NCBI GenBank assembly: GCA_016793325.1
Contig: JAEUKI010000082.1
Location: 1-64,000, forward strand
DNA from: Myxococcales bacterium
GTDB taxonomy: Bacteria > Myxococcota_A > Polyangia > Polyangiales > Ga0077539
Direction of reading: 5' to 3'
Length of the DNA: 64,000 nucleotides
Both the position numbers and the translations under genes were made by a program. Shown in pieces: positions 17,266-25,896 of the stretch (positions within the stretch are counted from its first letter, which is position 1; every line of letters begins with the position of its first letter). The notes beneath the pieces were generated by a model. The model was not told the origin of the DNA and did not search any database. It saw only the letters and a program-made list of their open reading frames with translations.

Positions 17266-18330
17266 TCACTCGTCGGGCAGCACGATGGCAGGAACGGTCG
17301 CCATAGGCCACGTCGTCTGCAGTCTCGTGTACATCCGCGGAACGAAGGGCACGGGCTGCGAGAGCGTGACCCGAACGCGCCCGAGGTTCGGGGCGATCTC
17401 GCCGAGGCTCTGCACTTCGAAGGTCCCGCGGACGTCGGCGATCGCCCAGCGGACGAAGCACTCGCTCGACCAGCCGACGCTGAGCTCGACCGCGTCGAAC
17501 ACCGCGAGGTCGACGACCGTTCGGAGCTTCATGTGCTCGCTCGACAGGACCCACGCGTCTTCGTCGCTGGGCACGGTGAGCTTCGTGTTGCAAAATCCCA
17601 GGCCGAACTCGACGAGGTCGCGCGCGTACCAGCGCAGGTCGCGCACGAGCGCGTCGCTCCACCACGCGCCGTCGATCACCGCGAGCGATCGCTTGAGCGA
17701 GAGGACGCCCGAGTACATTTCGAGCGACGTCCAGCCGTCGTAGTAGTTGCCGCCCACGCGTGCGACGACGGGCGTCTCGGCGCTCTGGACGCACACCGTG
17801 GCGTGCTCGTCGAGCAGCTCGAAGAGGGCCCGCGCAGACTCGTCGTCGTCGCGATCGCCATCGAGCTCGGAGAACACGAACGGAACGTCGTCTGCCGCGC
17901 GCCCGAGCGACTCGAGCAGCTCGCGCACCTCGATCTCGACGAGGTCCCGCAGCGCGTCGCGGTTCGCGCAGCGCGTGACGAACACGACGAGCGGGCACGG
18001 GCCACGAGACGTCACGGTGAACGCGAGGCGCCGAAGCACATCGTGCACCGACGCGGTCGCGGACACGACGAGCACGGCGGCGTCGAGGGCGCGCGCGGGC
18101 AACTCCCACGGCGGCTCAGCGCACTCGATGACGCGATACCGTCGCTTGCTCGACGTGATGTCCGTGAGCGACGGGCGATCCATCGGCGGGTTGATGTCCA
18201 TCACCGCGTGCAGCAGATCGGGCTTTGGCGCGAGCGCCCTTCGCACCGAGTGCGTGACGCGTCGGGTGAGGTCGTCGCTCGCTCCGACGATCGCGATCAC
18301 GCAGGGCGGGAGCGTGTTCGGGTCTCGCAT
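17266..18330 (-). CDS. degenerate EF-Tu paralogue (pseudo-GTPase)
   Basis: A 354-residue protein that aligns end to end with EF-Tu (about 394). The G-domain skeleton is clear: LVVFVTRCANRD matches the EF-Tu IVVFLNKCDMVD, DLVEIEVRELL matches LVEMEVRELL, and DVRGTFEV in the last third matches the domain III DVTGTIEL. Every nucleotide motif is lost: GHVDHGKT reads GASDDLTR, DCPGH reads ECAEP, NKCD reads TRCA, and SAL reads SEL. Domain II is hardly recognisable. The frame is intact with normal codon use, so it is probably expressed. It converges on the PARP-type finger gene with 6 bases between stops. Role unknown; GTP hydrolysis is not expected. Confidence 0.78.
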   Translation of the reverse strand: MRDPNTLPPCVIAIVGASDDLTRRVTHSVRRALAPKPDLLHAVMDINPPMDRPSLTDITSSKRRYRVIECAEPPWELPARALDAAVLVVSATASVHDVLRRLAFTVTSRGPCPLVVFVTRCANRDALRDLVEIEVRELLESLGRAADDVPFVFSELDGDRDDDESARALFELLDEHATVCVQSAETPVVARVGGNYYDGWTSLEMYSGVLSLKRSLAVIDGAWWSDALVRDLRWYARDLVEFGLGFCNTKLTVPSDEDAWVLSSEHMKLRTVVDLAVFDAVELSVGWSSECFVRWAIADVRGTFEVQSLGEIAPNLGRVRVTLSQPVPFVPRMYTRLQTTWPMATVPAIVLPDE

Positions 18331-18367
18331 GGCGCCTCTCGCAGCTCCGCCGTGAATGAACGGTGAT

Positions 18368-19420
18368 TCAGCGCGCGGTCGCGCCGAAGAAGCGCCAGTC
18401 GCTGAGGGCGAGCACGGCGCCTCGCCCGGTGTTGGGGTCGATTCGAAGCACTTGTCCTTCGCACGAAAACCCGTAGAGCGTAGGGCCGAACGCCGCGAGT
18501 CCCCACACGCAGCCGCTGCCGATCGGCCCGATCACGCGGGCGGTGCCCGAGCTGGTGGTCGCGAGCTCGACGAGCGTGTCGTTGCTCGTGGTGGCGTCTG
18601 CGCGCGCCGTGGCGACGAGCCTGCCTTCGAGCACCGCGAGGTCGCCGCTCGACTCGAGCCCCGGCGGAAACTCGCCCGTCGGGATCGCCGCGCGTCGCTC
18701 GAGGTCGATGCGGTAGAGCGTGCGCCCGGCGGCCGCGTAGAGCGTCCCGTCTGCGGTCGCGTCGAGCGACGCGAACGGATGCTCGAACGGAACGAGAAAC
18801 TCCGCGGCTCCGTTGCTCGCGTCGAGCCGATAGAGCCCTGTCGATCCGATCGCGTACAGCGTTCGATCCGGGTGGAGGGCGATGTCCGTGAGCGACGCGC
18901 TGACCGGCGCGATCAGCCGTACGCGAACCGACGGCAATAGCACCTCGTAGAGCCCGCGCGCTCCGTGGGCGAAGGCTCGCGCGAGGCAGCCCTCGGTCTC
19001 GTCGCAGCGATAGCTCACGGGGCACCGCGCGTCGTTCGGCGTGCGAACGCACTGCCTCAGCGTCTCGTCGCAGCGGTCCTCGGTGCACTCGACGGCGTCG
19101 CCGCACTGCACGGGCTGGCGCGCGCAGCCCGTCGCGACGTCGCAGCGCTCGACGCCCGTGCAAAAGAGCCCGTCGTCGCACAGTCGATCGCGCGCTGTGT
19201 GCGCGCATCGGCCCGCGCGCACGTTGCAGCGATCCTCGGTGCACGCGATCCCGTCGTCGCACTCGCCGTCGCGCGTGCACGGCGCGGTCGTGCGCGCGTC
19301 TCGCGCCGCGTCGATCGCGGCGACGAACACGTCTGCGCGCGGCGCGATGAGCTCCGAACGAGCCCCGCACCCCGCGAGCACGATCGACAACGAGAGCCGG
19401 AGCAGCGCGCTCGAATTCAT
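18368..19420 (-). CDS. Cys-rich lipoprotein with a propeller-like domain
   Basis: A 350-residue exported lipoprotein: signal peptide ending VLAGC (Cys18). Residues about 48-135 contain repeated modules of the type CDDGxxCTxDRC, found in myxobacterial surface proteins. The rest has repeating strands (LYAIGSTGLYRLDA, LYAAAGRTLYRIDL) consistent with a beta-propeller of six or so blades. The ATG at 19420 is chosen over a TTG three codons upstream. Likely anchored to the outer membrane. Confidence 0.75.
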   Translation of the reverse strand: MNSSALLRLSLSIVLAGCGARSELIAPRADVFVAAIDAARDARTTAPCTRDGECDDGIACTEDRCNVRAGRCAHTARDRLCDDGLFCTGVERCDVATGCARQPVQCGDAVECTEDRCDETLRQCVRTPNDARCPVSYRCDETEGCLARAFAHGARGLYEVLLPSVRVRLIAPVSASLTDIALHPDRTLYAIGSTGLYRLDASNGAAEFLVPFEHPFASLDATADGTLYAAAGRTLYRIDLERRAAIPTGEFPPGLESSGDLAVLEGRLVATARADATTSNDTLVELATTSSGTARVIGPIGSGCVWGLAAFGPTLYGFSCEGQVLRIDPNTGRGAVLALSDWRFFGATAR

Positions 19421-19444
19421 GGTCTGCAATTCAAGTGCGCTCGA

Positions 19445-19783
19445 TCACGACAGCGCTTCGGAGAGCTCTGGCGGGGGCAGGGGGCCTCGCATGACCCCGA
19501 CGTGCGCGCACGACCAGCGCGCTCCGCGCGTCCCGCGCTGCACGCAGACGCAGCGGGCGGCGGCGTATCGACAGGACGCCATCGCGCCCTCGGCCGCGCT
19601 CGCGACGCAGCGGGAGTCTTGCGCAGGGAGCGACGACGGGCAGCTTCGAACGCGCACGACGCGGCCGGTGTTGGGCGTTGGCGCGACCTGGGCGTGCGCG
19701 TCGGCGCAGCCCGCCGCGAACGGCAACGCGCCGAGGAGGGCGATCGCGCGGAGCACGGCGATGGTTCGTTGCGAGTCACTCAT
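19445..19783 (-). CDS. small Cys-containing lipoprotein
   Basis: A 112-residue protein with a signal peptide ending FAAGC (Cys26). The mature part has six further cysteines, which may form disulfides, and ends in a Pro-rich stretch. It lies 24 bases upstream of the lipoprotein at 18368-19420 on the same strand and may form an operon with it. I recognise no family. An upstream in-frame ATG at 19852 would put 23 residues before the signal peptide and is unlikely. Confidence 0.6.
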   Translation of the reverse strand: MSDSQRTIAVLRAIALLGALPFAAGCADAHAQVAPTPNTGRVVRVRSCPSSLPAQDSRCVASAAEGAMASCRYAAARCVCVQRGTRGARWSCAHVGVMRGPLPPPELSEALS

Positions 19784-19933
19784 GGCGTCCGTCGATCGTA
19801 AACCACGCCACCATTGAACGTCGTAGAATCGAGACGAGCGTCGGGCATACACGAGACCGTTGGAATCAAGTCAAACCGCCACGAATCGATCGAGAAAAGT
19901 ACGTCGATCGAATGAGTGGCGGCTCAGCGTCGC

Positions 19934-20716
19934 TCACCGCGCTCGGGCGACGATGACGCCCAACATTCGACCGCTCTTGGCGCCGTCGCGTCGAAACGAA
20001 AACCACGTCTCGGGCTCGCACATCGTGCACGCGCCGAGCGTGTCGATGGTCTTCACTCCGGCGCGATGGAGCTGCCGCTCGACCGCGCGCCACAGATCCA
20101 CGTGAGGTTTTTGCGGGCCGCGACGGAGGACGACGCCGTCGCCCGAGGCTTCGGCGATGGCGGACGCGACGTCTTCGCCCACTTCGAAGCAGCACGGCCC
20201 GATGCTGGGACCGATCGCGGCGATCGCGTTGGACGGCTCGACGCCGAGCGCCGCGAGGGACTCGATCGACGCGCCGACGACGCCGGCGACAACGCCGCGC
20301 CACCCTGCGTGCACCGCGGCGACCGCGCCGCTCACGGGGTCCGCGATCAGCACCGGAACGCAGTCAGCCACCCGCACGCCCACCGCGAAGCCCGGGACCG
20401 CCGTCACGAGCGCGTCGCTCTGACCGTCGCGAACCCGCTCGGGCTGATCGCCCTCTCTCGCTGTGAACACCGCGGCGCCGTGCACTTGCGAGCGCTCGAA
20501 GAGCCGCGCGGCCTCGTAGCCGACCGAGCGCGCGAGCCTCGTGTGGTTTTCTCGAACGTGATCGAGGTCGTCTCCGACCGCGCGACCGAGGTTCATCGTG
20601 TCGAAGGGCGCCTCGCTGACGCCGCCTCGGCGCGTGCTGAACCCGTGGGCGAAGCCCGCGTCGCGGAGCCTCGGCGCGCGCGCGACGATCTCGTGTGATT
20701 CACTCGTTTCAGTCAT
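19934..20716 (-). CDS. pgeF: PgeF/YfiH family multicopper-type protein (purine nucleoside phosphorylase/oxidase)
   Basis: A 260-residue protein of the YfiH (DUF152) family with all hallmarks: FSTRRGGVS near 26-34, QVHG at 77-80, VADCVPVL near 115, HAGWRG near 136, GPSIGPCCFEV near 168-178, and CMCEPETWFSFRRD near the C-terminus. In E. coli PgeF removes wrongly incorporated L-Ser from the UDP-MurNAc-peptide; related enzymes act as zinc-dependent purine nucleoside phosphorylases/adenosine deaminases. The Cys/His triad typical of the active site is present. It is divergent from the purine nucleoside phosphorylase gene. Confidence 0.9.
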   Translation of the reverse strand: MTETSESHEIVARAPRLRDAGFAHGFSTRRGGVSEAPFDTMNLGRAVGDDLDHVRENHTRLARSVGYEAARLFERSQVHGAAVFTAREGDQPERVRDGQSDALVTAVPGFAVGVRVADCVPVLIADPVSGAVAAVHAGWRGVVAGVVGASIESLAALGVEPSNAIAAIGPSIGPCCFEVGEDVASAIAEASGDGVVLRRGPQKPHVDLWRAVERQLHRAGVKTIDTLGACTMCEPETWFSFRRDGAKSGRMLGVIVARAR

Positions 20717-20899
20717 TTCGCATACCTACTGCGGCTCCGCCTTCCGTTGGCTACACGCGGGCTGAGTTTCTCGGGAGATTTCCCAGGGGTCGTTGGAACG
20801 TGCTCACTGCGTGTAGTCCTTCCAACGGGGCGTCGCTCTAGTGGCGGCGAGCACTCTTGCACGCTTCTCGCTGATCGTGTGCCATTGCCGGTCCCGAAG

Positions 20900-21757
20900 A
20901 TGACCCACCCCAGTGACCTACGCGCGCGGCTCGACGCCGCGACGGCCTCCATTCGCGCGAGGGACGCGCGCGCGCCCGACATCGCATTGGTCCTCGGATC
21001 GGGGCTCTCGCCCTTCGCTGACACGCTCGTCGACGCGACGGTGATCCCGTACCCCGAGATCGCGCACATGCCTGTCGTGACCGTTCCGGGCCACGCGGGA
21101 AAGCTCGTGCTCGGAAAGCTCCCCGGCGCCCCCGACGGCCCCGTCGTCGCCGCGCTCGCGGGCCGCGTGCACTTCTACGAAGGCCACCCGATGGACACCG
21201 TGGTCTTCGCCACGCGAATGCTCATCTCGCTCGGCGCCAAGACCGTCGTGCTCACCAACGCCGCCGGAGGAATCTCGCCGACGTGCCGCCCGGGCGACCT
21301 CGTCTTGATTTCTGATCACTTGAACATGCAGGGCACCAACCCGCTGATCGGACACAACGACCCGACGTTGGGCCCGCGGTTTCCGGACATGACGCGGGTG
21401 TACGACCCTGCGCTGCGCGCCCTCGCGCAGAGCGCAGCCGCCGCCGAGGGGACCGAGCTCCGCGAGGGCGTGTACGTCGGCCTCACGGGGCCTTCGTACG
21501 AGACGCCCGCGGAGATCCGCATGTTTCGAGCGCTCGGCGCGGACCTCGTCGGGATGTCCACCGTCCCCGAGGCGATCGCGGCGCGGCACATGGGCGCGCG
21601 CGTGCTGGGGATTTCGTGTGTCACAAATCTAGCCGCGGGCGTGTCCGCGACCGAGCTCTCGCACGAGGAGGTCGAGCACACGGCGAAGGCCACGCGCGAG
21701 CGCTTCATCCGCGTCGTGCGGCGGACGCTCGTGTCCATCGGCAAGGCAGAGCGCTGA
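20900..21757 (+). CDS. punA: purine nucleoside phosphorylase (trimeric PNP family)
   Basis: A 285-residue cytosolic enzyme that cleaves inosine or guanosine with phosphate. Family signatures are visible: LVLGSGLSPFAD (30-41), GHAGKLVLGKL, GRVHFYEGHP, TNAAGGISPTCRPGDLVLISDHLN near 130-152 including the phosphate and base contacts, GLTGPSYETPAEIRM, GADLVGMSTVPEAIAA and ISCVTNLAAG. The length matches the trimeric family. The ATG at 20900 starts MTHPSDLRAR; the frame is open upstream but without family similarity. It is followed 20 bases later by cytidine deaminase, so a nucleoside-salvage operon is likely. Confidence 0.92.
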   Translation: MTHPSDLRARLDAATASIRARDARAPDIALVLGSGLSPFADTLVDATVIPYPEIAHMPVVTVPGHAGKLVLGKLPGAPDGPVVAALAGRVHFYEGHPMDTVVFATRMLISLGAKTVVLTNAAGGISPTCRPGDLVLISDHLNMQGTNPLIGHNDPTLGPRFPDMTRVYDPALRALAQSAAAAEGTELREGVYVGLTGPSYETPAEIRMFRALGADLVGMSTVPEAIAARHMGARVLGISCVTNLAAGVSATELSHEEVEHTAKATRERFIRVVRRTLVSIGKAER

Positions 21758-21777
21758 GCGATCACGGTTCATCCCCT

Positions 21778-22269
21778 ATGGCAAACCCGATGGCCCGTCG
21801 CCCCCAGAAGATCCAGTGGACCGAGCTCGCGCGGCTCGCGGAGTCTATGCGCGCTCGCGCGTACGCTCCGTACTCGAACTATCGCGTCGGCGCCGTGCTC
21901 ATCGCGCGCAAAGACGCAGACGGACAAAACGAAGTGTTCGTCGGCGCCAACGTCGAAAACGCCTCGTACGGCCTGTGCGCCTGCGCCGAGCGCAACGCCG
22001 TGGCCGCGGCGGTCCTCGCGGGCATGAAAGAGTTCGTCGCGCTCGCCGTCGCCACCGAGGGCCCGCGCCCCGCCGCGCCCTGCGGAATGTGCCGCCAAGT
22101 GCTCGCGGAGTTCTCGAAGGACCTGCCGATCGCGCTCGTCGTGGGCGCGAAGATCGTCGATCGAACGTCGCTCGCCGAGCTGCTCCCGCGCATGTTCAAC
22201 GGCGCGCACCTCGACGAAGCGAAGGCGCACACCGCCGCGAAGAAGACCGCGCGTTCGAAGAAAGGGTGA
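21778..22269 (+). CDS. cdd: cytidine deaminase
   Basis: A 163-residue zinc enzyme converting cytidine or deoxycytidine to uridine. APYSNYRVGAVL (about 32-43), NVENASYGLCACAERNA with the catalytic CAER Glu, and PCGMCRQVLAEF with the two zinc cysteines are all present. This is the homotetrameric short form. The C-terminus ends in a basic Lys/Ala tail of about 20 residues not typical of the family. The start is the first ATG after the PNP stop, 20 bases downstream. A second ATG four codons later is equally possible. Confidence 0.92.
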   Translation: MANPMARRPQKIQWTELARLAESMRARAYAPYSNYRVGAVLIARKDADGQNEVFVGANVENASYGLCACAERNAVAAAVLAGMKEFVALAVATEGPRPAAPCGMCRQVLAEFSKDLPIALVVGAKIVDRTSLAELLPRMFNGAHLDEAKAHTAAKKTARSKKG

Positions 22270-22277
22270 GCGCTATC

Positions 22278-23201
22278 TCAGCGCAGCGGCGGCGCGAACA
22301 AGAGCACCGCGTGCGCCCGCACCGCGATCACGCCGACGCCGAGCGCCCAGATCGCCATCAACGGCTCGAACGCGTCGGGCTTCGCGCACCACGGCTCGAC
22401 CTCGGCCTCGCGTAGCTGCGCGAGGTTCGCCGCGTCGCTCGCGTCGCGCGCGAGGTGTTCGAGCGCTTCGGCGACGGTCTTCGCGCGCTCGCTCTGGTCC
22501 CCACGCTCCTCGACGAAGCGCGCGCGCACGGTCACGACGGTCTGTTGCGCGGCCCACCGCAGGTCGAGCGACGGTCCGCCGCGCTTGTTGTTGCCGGTGA
22601 GCATCGCGTCCGGGGCGTTTCCGGGGTTCGGCTCGGCGCGGATGGCGCGTTCATTGGCGCCGATCGCTTCGGCGATCGTGTGCGGCCTCGACCATCCCAT
22701 CGGTCGCTCTTCGATCCACGAGAGCTTCTTCTCCCGAGGCGCCACGGTGCGCCACGCGATCAACGGCGTCTTTGTCGACGCTGCGGCGCTGGGCATCCAG
22801 CGGCACCAACGAGCGTAGGCCTCGCGCGCGAGCGCCGTCGCCGTCGTGACTTCGGTCTTGCGGGCCGCGAGCGCGGCGATCGTGACGCGATCCCGAGGAG
22901 CGCCTTCGTCGCGGGTCCCGGTCGCGTCGCAAAGCGTGCAGTCGTGCGAGTACACGATGTCGTTCGATCCCTGATCGGGAGAGCCGAGCGCGCCGACCCC
23001 GTCGCACCACGCGCAGCGACTGCCGACGTGCAGTTCGCGCAGCCATCCAGCATCGATGATGCCGCGCGCGACGAGCGTCTCGGCGAACGCCGCGTCGTCG
23101 TCGACCTCGTCGAGTGCCGCTTCGATCGCTCGCAGGTGGTCGCTCGGCTCGGGGCCTCGCGCGAACTGTTCAGCGATCGTTCGAGCGCGCTCGAGGTTCA
23201 C
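22278..23201 (-). CDS. hypothetical protein with a DnaJ-type CxxCxG pair
   Basis: A 307-residue soluble protein with a GTG start. Residues 63-69 (CAWCDGVG) and 88-95 (CTLCDATG) form two CxxCxG-like half-sites resembling a DnaJ zinc-binding module, though only two of the four usual repeats are present. The last 30 residues are hydrophobic (MAIWALGVGVIAVRAHAVLL) and may be a membrane or buried helix. The remainder is helical and charged. It converges on cdd with 8 bases between. Function unknown. Confidence 0.6.
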   Translation of the reverse strand: MNLERARTIAEQFARGPEPSDHLRAIEAALDEVDDDAAFAETLVARGIIDAGWLRELHVGSRCAWCDGVGALGSPDQGSNDIVYSHDCTLCDATGTRDEGAPRDRVTIAALAARKTEVTTATALAREAYARWCRWMPSAAASTKTPLIAWRTVAPREKKLSWIEERPMGWSRPHTIAEAIGANERAIRAEPNPGNAPDAMLTGNNKRGGPSLDLRWAAQQTVVTVRARFVEERGDQSERAKTVAEALEHLARDASDAANLAQLREAEVEPWCAKPDAFEPLMAIWALGVGVIAVRAHAVLLFAPPLR

Positions 23202-23248
23202 GCGTCGATGTTACGCGAACAGCGCCGCGCCACGCAGCGTCGCCCGAC

Positions 23249-23530
23249 TCACAGGTTCTCGACGGACTTCATCATTTCGGTGACGAAGTGCGCGCGGATG
23301 CGGAGCAGCGACTCGCTCTGGACGCGACGCAACGGGCGCACGGTCTGTCCCGTCGCTCCGACGAGCCCGCCGCGAACTGGCTCGGGCTCGAAGCAAAACG
23401 TCTGGTTCACCGAAGCGTTGCCCGACGCGCCCGAGCACTGACCGTTGCGCCCCGTCTCCTGCGCAAACGCAGGGACGCTCATCACCACAGCCACGATCGC
23501 GCTCACCACCGAGACCACTCGCTTGCTCAT
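23249..23530 (-). CDS. small exported protein
   Basis: A 93-residue protein with a classic signal peptide cleaved at AFAQ (residues 1-23 or so). The mature 70 residues hold two cysteines (32 and 46), likely a disulfide, and a Arg-rich C-terminal helix. It is a short periplasmic or secreted protein of no family I know. It starts well upstream of the next minus-strand gene and looks like its own transcription unit. Confidence 0.65.
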   Translation of the reverse strand: MSKRVVSVVSAIVAVVMSVPAFAQETGRNGQCSGASGNASVNQTFCFEPEPVRGGLVGATGQTVRPLRRVQSESLLRIRAHFVTEMMKSVENL

Positions 23531-23647
23531 CGGGACTCTCTCCTCGTTGCCTTGTTGTGCGTTGGTTGACCTCGCTCGGACCGAGCAGCGGTGACCAACC
23601 TTGGGAGAAAAATCCGGTGCGGGTGGTTTTTCGAAGCGGCTCTGCGC

Positions 23648-24901
23648 CTACCTCTTCTGCTTCGCGCCTACATCGTTCATCGCCTCGACGAGCGCAGCTT
23701 CGTCTCCCTCTGCCGCGGCCTCGAGCGCCACGCGAACGCGCGTGTCCGCGATGGTCTCTGCCACCGCGCGGAGCTTCTCGCGGCCCTTCTTGTCAGCGTG
23801 CACAGCGATCGCCGCTGCGGCTCCCACGCGGGCGTCTTCGCTCGCCCCGTGATCGAGCACGACGCGCCACGCCGCGTCCTCGGTGTGCGTCGCCGCGCGA
23901 AGGTTCTCGCCGGGCTCGAACACCTTGCGCAGCGCCGCGAGCCACTCTGCCGCGCCGCGGTCGTTGCGCAAGAACGGGTCCGCCGCGACGGTGGCGTCCG
24001 GCGACGCTGCGCGCACGCTCATCGCCTCGCGAATGCGGTTTTGCAGCGCCTGAACCTCGGCCGCTATGACCCCGTACCGGTCGTTGGTCGCTTGATTTGG
24101 TGTGGCGATGGTGACGTCGAAGTGCGAGCCGTCCTTCTTCACGAGCCGCGCGCCGTTCTCGATCGGCGCGAGCTCGCGCACGTCGTCGAAGCGGCAGAAC
24201 CGCGAGAGCCCGAACCACTTCACGAGCACGCCGTCGGTCCCGACGATCGCCTGCGTCTTCGTGAAGAGCATCACGTACATGCTGAGAAAGACCGGGATCG
24301 CCGAGAGCGCGAGCGCCGGTGAGCGCAAGAGCGCCGCGATCACGAGCATGATCATCGCGAGCGGAATCGGCGCGAACGTCGCGAACGCCGCGTTGCGCGA
24401 GTACACGAGGCCGCTCAGCACCGTCCACGACGAGGTCGCGTGGCTCGCGTCGAGCCCGAGCTTCGCGACGATGCCGCGCGCGGTGGCCTCGTCTTTGGTC
24501 AAGAGCGCGAGCTTCCGGCCGATCGAGCGCTTCTTGCCGAGCATCACGCGAAAGCCGTCGAGGTTCGGGTCGCGAACGACCGCGGCGTTGTCGAGCTTCG
24601 AGCGGTCGATGAGCTTTCCGTCGAGCTTCACGCCGCTGGGCGAGACCTGGACGTCCGAGGGCTTCGCGACGAGCCCGAAGGACTTCTTCGTCATTCCGTA
24701 GGCGAACACCGCCAAGAGCGCGCCGAGCCAGATGAACGCGCCGAGGCCCGCGCCCGCGCCGCCGAAGATCAACGGCGCGAGCGCCATCACCGCTGGGTAC
24801 GCGAGCGCGGTGCCGATCAGCGCCTTGCTCGTGTTGGACATCGCGAGCCGCGCGGCATCGACGCGCTCGAACGCGTCGTCCGTCTTCGGCTCGTCGCTCA
24901 C
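23648..24901 (-). CDS. membrane protein with PH-like domains, unknown function
   Basis: A 417-residue protein. Two pairs of membrane helices (about 28-68 and 162-205) are each followed by a domain of about 75 residues with the look of a bacterial PH-type fold (VQVSPSGVKLDGKLIDRSKLDNAAVV; AIVGTDGVLVKWFGLSRFCRFDDVREL). The last 120 residues are helical and Ala-rich. The GTG start overlaps the stop of the upstream gene as GTGA, so the pair is translationally coupled. An ATG at codon 21 (MSNTSK) is an alternative. It follows the nuo genes but resembles no complex I subunit. Confidence 0.7.
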   Translation of the reverse strand: MSDEPKTDDAFERVDAARLAMSNTSKALIGTALAYPAVMALAPLIFGGAGAGLGAFIWLGALLAVFAYGMTKKSFGLVAKPSDVQVSPSGVKLDGKLIDRSKLDNAAVVRDPNLDGFRVMLGKKRSIGRKLALLTKDEATARGIVAKLGLDASHATSSWTVLSGLVYSRNAAFATFAPIPLAMIMLVIAALLRSPALALSAIPVFLSMYVMLFTKTQAIVGTDGVLVKWFGLSRFCRFDDVRELAPIENGARLVKKDGSHFDVTIATPNQATNDRYGVIAAEVQALQNRIREAMSVRAASPDATVAADPFLRNDRGAAEWLAALRKVFEPGENLRAATHTEDAAWRVVLDHGASEDARVGAAAAIAVHADKKGREKLRAVAETIADTRVRVALEAAAEGDEAALVEAMNDVGAKQKR

Positions 24902-25188
24902 ATCGCCTCGACGCCGCGCACCGCGCGCGCCCAGAACGCGCTGCGAACGCGGCCCACGGCGCTCGGGCTCCACTCGTCGCGGGGCGACTCAGCGATGGCC
25001 TCGATCACGATCGCGCTCTCGTCGATGGTGACCGTCGTGTTCGGCGCGCTCCACGCGACGGGCAACGCGCGCACCGGATCGTCGCGGTCGAGCGCGCGAT
25101 CGAGCGAGTCACCCTTGGCAGATTGCACCGCTCCGAGAACGACCAACGCAGCGACAGCGATCATCGAGCCTCCGACGCCCGAGATCAT
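24898..25188 (-). CDS. small membrane-anchored or exported protein
   Basis: A 96-residue protein with an N-terminal hydrophobic segment (about 8-24). The mature part carries Asp/Arg-rich motifs and the strands TTVTIDESAIVIEAI. It lies 58 bases after nuoI and overlaps the next gene by 4 bases. No family recognised. It is in the position of the missing complex I subunits but has neither their length nor their membrane pattern. Confidence 0.6.
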   Translation of the reverse strand: MISGVGGSMIAVAALVVLGAVQSAKGDSLDRALDRDDPVRALPVAWSAPNTTVTIDESAIVIEAIAESPRDEWSPSAVGRVRSAFWARAVRGVEAM

Positions 25189-25246
25189 CGCGCGATGTGG
25201 GCCCGGTCGTCGAGTCCCCCCGGTGCTCTCTCCGACCGCTCGAAGC

Positions 25247-25876
25247 TCAGTGCCCCTTCAAGCGGGTGATCCCGCCGTGCGACGCGTCGCCCGGCTCGGG
25301 GCGGGTGTTCGCGGTGAGCTGATCGCCGTCCTGCGAGACCTGGCTCATGAGCTTCTTCTTGTCGTAGACGAAGCTCCCGCGGTCATCGAGGGCGGTCATG
25401 TGCAGGCCCGTGTCCATGCGGATCGCGTCCACGGGGCACGCTTCGACGCAGTAGCCGCAGAAGATGCAGCGCAGCTCGTCGATCACGAACTCTTCGGGGA
25501 AGCGCTCGTGTCCGCGCGACGGGTGCCCCACAGGAAACTCCGCGGGCTTGATCCAGATGCACTGCGCGGGGCACGCGGTCGAGCACATGAGGCACGCGGT
25601 GCAGCGCACGTCTCCGTTGGGGCGAAGCGTGAGCCGGTGCACGCCGCGCCAGCGACGCGCGTAGGGGCGCTTCTCTTCGGGGTACTCGAGGGTCGCGACG
25701 CCCTCGTCGTAGTTCATCTTGGTGACGTCGGGGCGCTGTCCGCCGGGGCGCATTTGATTGAGCCCCTTGAACAAGTGCTTGAACGTGACGCCGAGGCCCT
25801 TGACCAGCTCGACGACGTACGACTGGTCGGCGGCGGTTCGGCGGGGCTTCTTGATGACGATGGTTCCTGCGGCCAT
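25247..25876 (-). CDS. nuoI: NADH-quinone oxidoreductase subunit I
   Basis: A 209-residue ferredoxin-like subunit of the complex I peripheral arm. Two [4Fe-4S] motifs are intact: Cys92, 95, 98, 102 (followed by Pro) and Cys137, 140, 143, 147 (EACPVDAI). They hold clusters N6a and N6b, which pass electrons from NuoG towards NuoB. The ATG at 25876 starts MAAGTIVIKK; the longer open frame upstream lies inside nuoH in another frame. The gene starts 20 bases after nuoH and is the last recognisable nuo gene of the operon. Confidence 0.95.
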   Translation of the reverse strand: MAAGTIVIKKPRRTAADQSYVVELVKGLGVTFKHLFKGLNQMRPGGQRPDVTKMNYDEGVATLEYPEEKRPYARRWRGVHRLTLRPNGDVRCTACLMCSTACPAQCIWIKPAEFPVGHPSRGHERFPEEFVIDELRCIFCGYCVEACPVDAIRMDTGLHMTALDDRGSFVYDKKKLMSQVSQDGDQLTANTRPEPGDASHGGITRLKGH

Positions 25877-25896
25877 GAGTGGACTCCCGTCGGGGA

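Noticed and set aside
20842..20861. Sigma54-like TGG...TTGCA upstream of purine nucleoside phosphorylase
   Set aside because: The spacing between the GG and GC elements is several bases too long for a -24/-12 promoter.
23648..25188. The two genes after nuoI as missing complex I subunits (J and K or an E/F pair)
   Set aside because: NuoJ, NuoK, NuoE and NuoF motifs are absent, and the helices are paired with PH-like domains instead.
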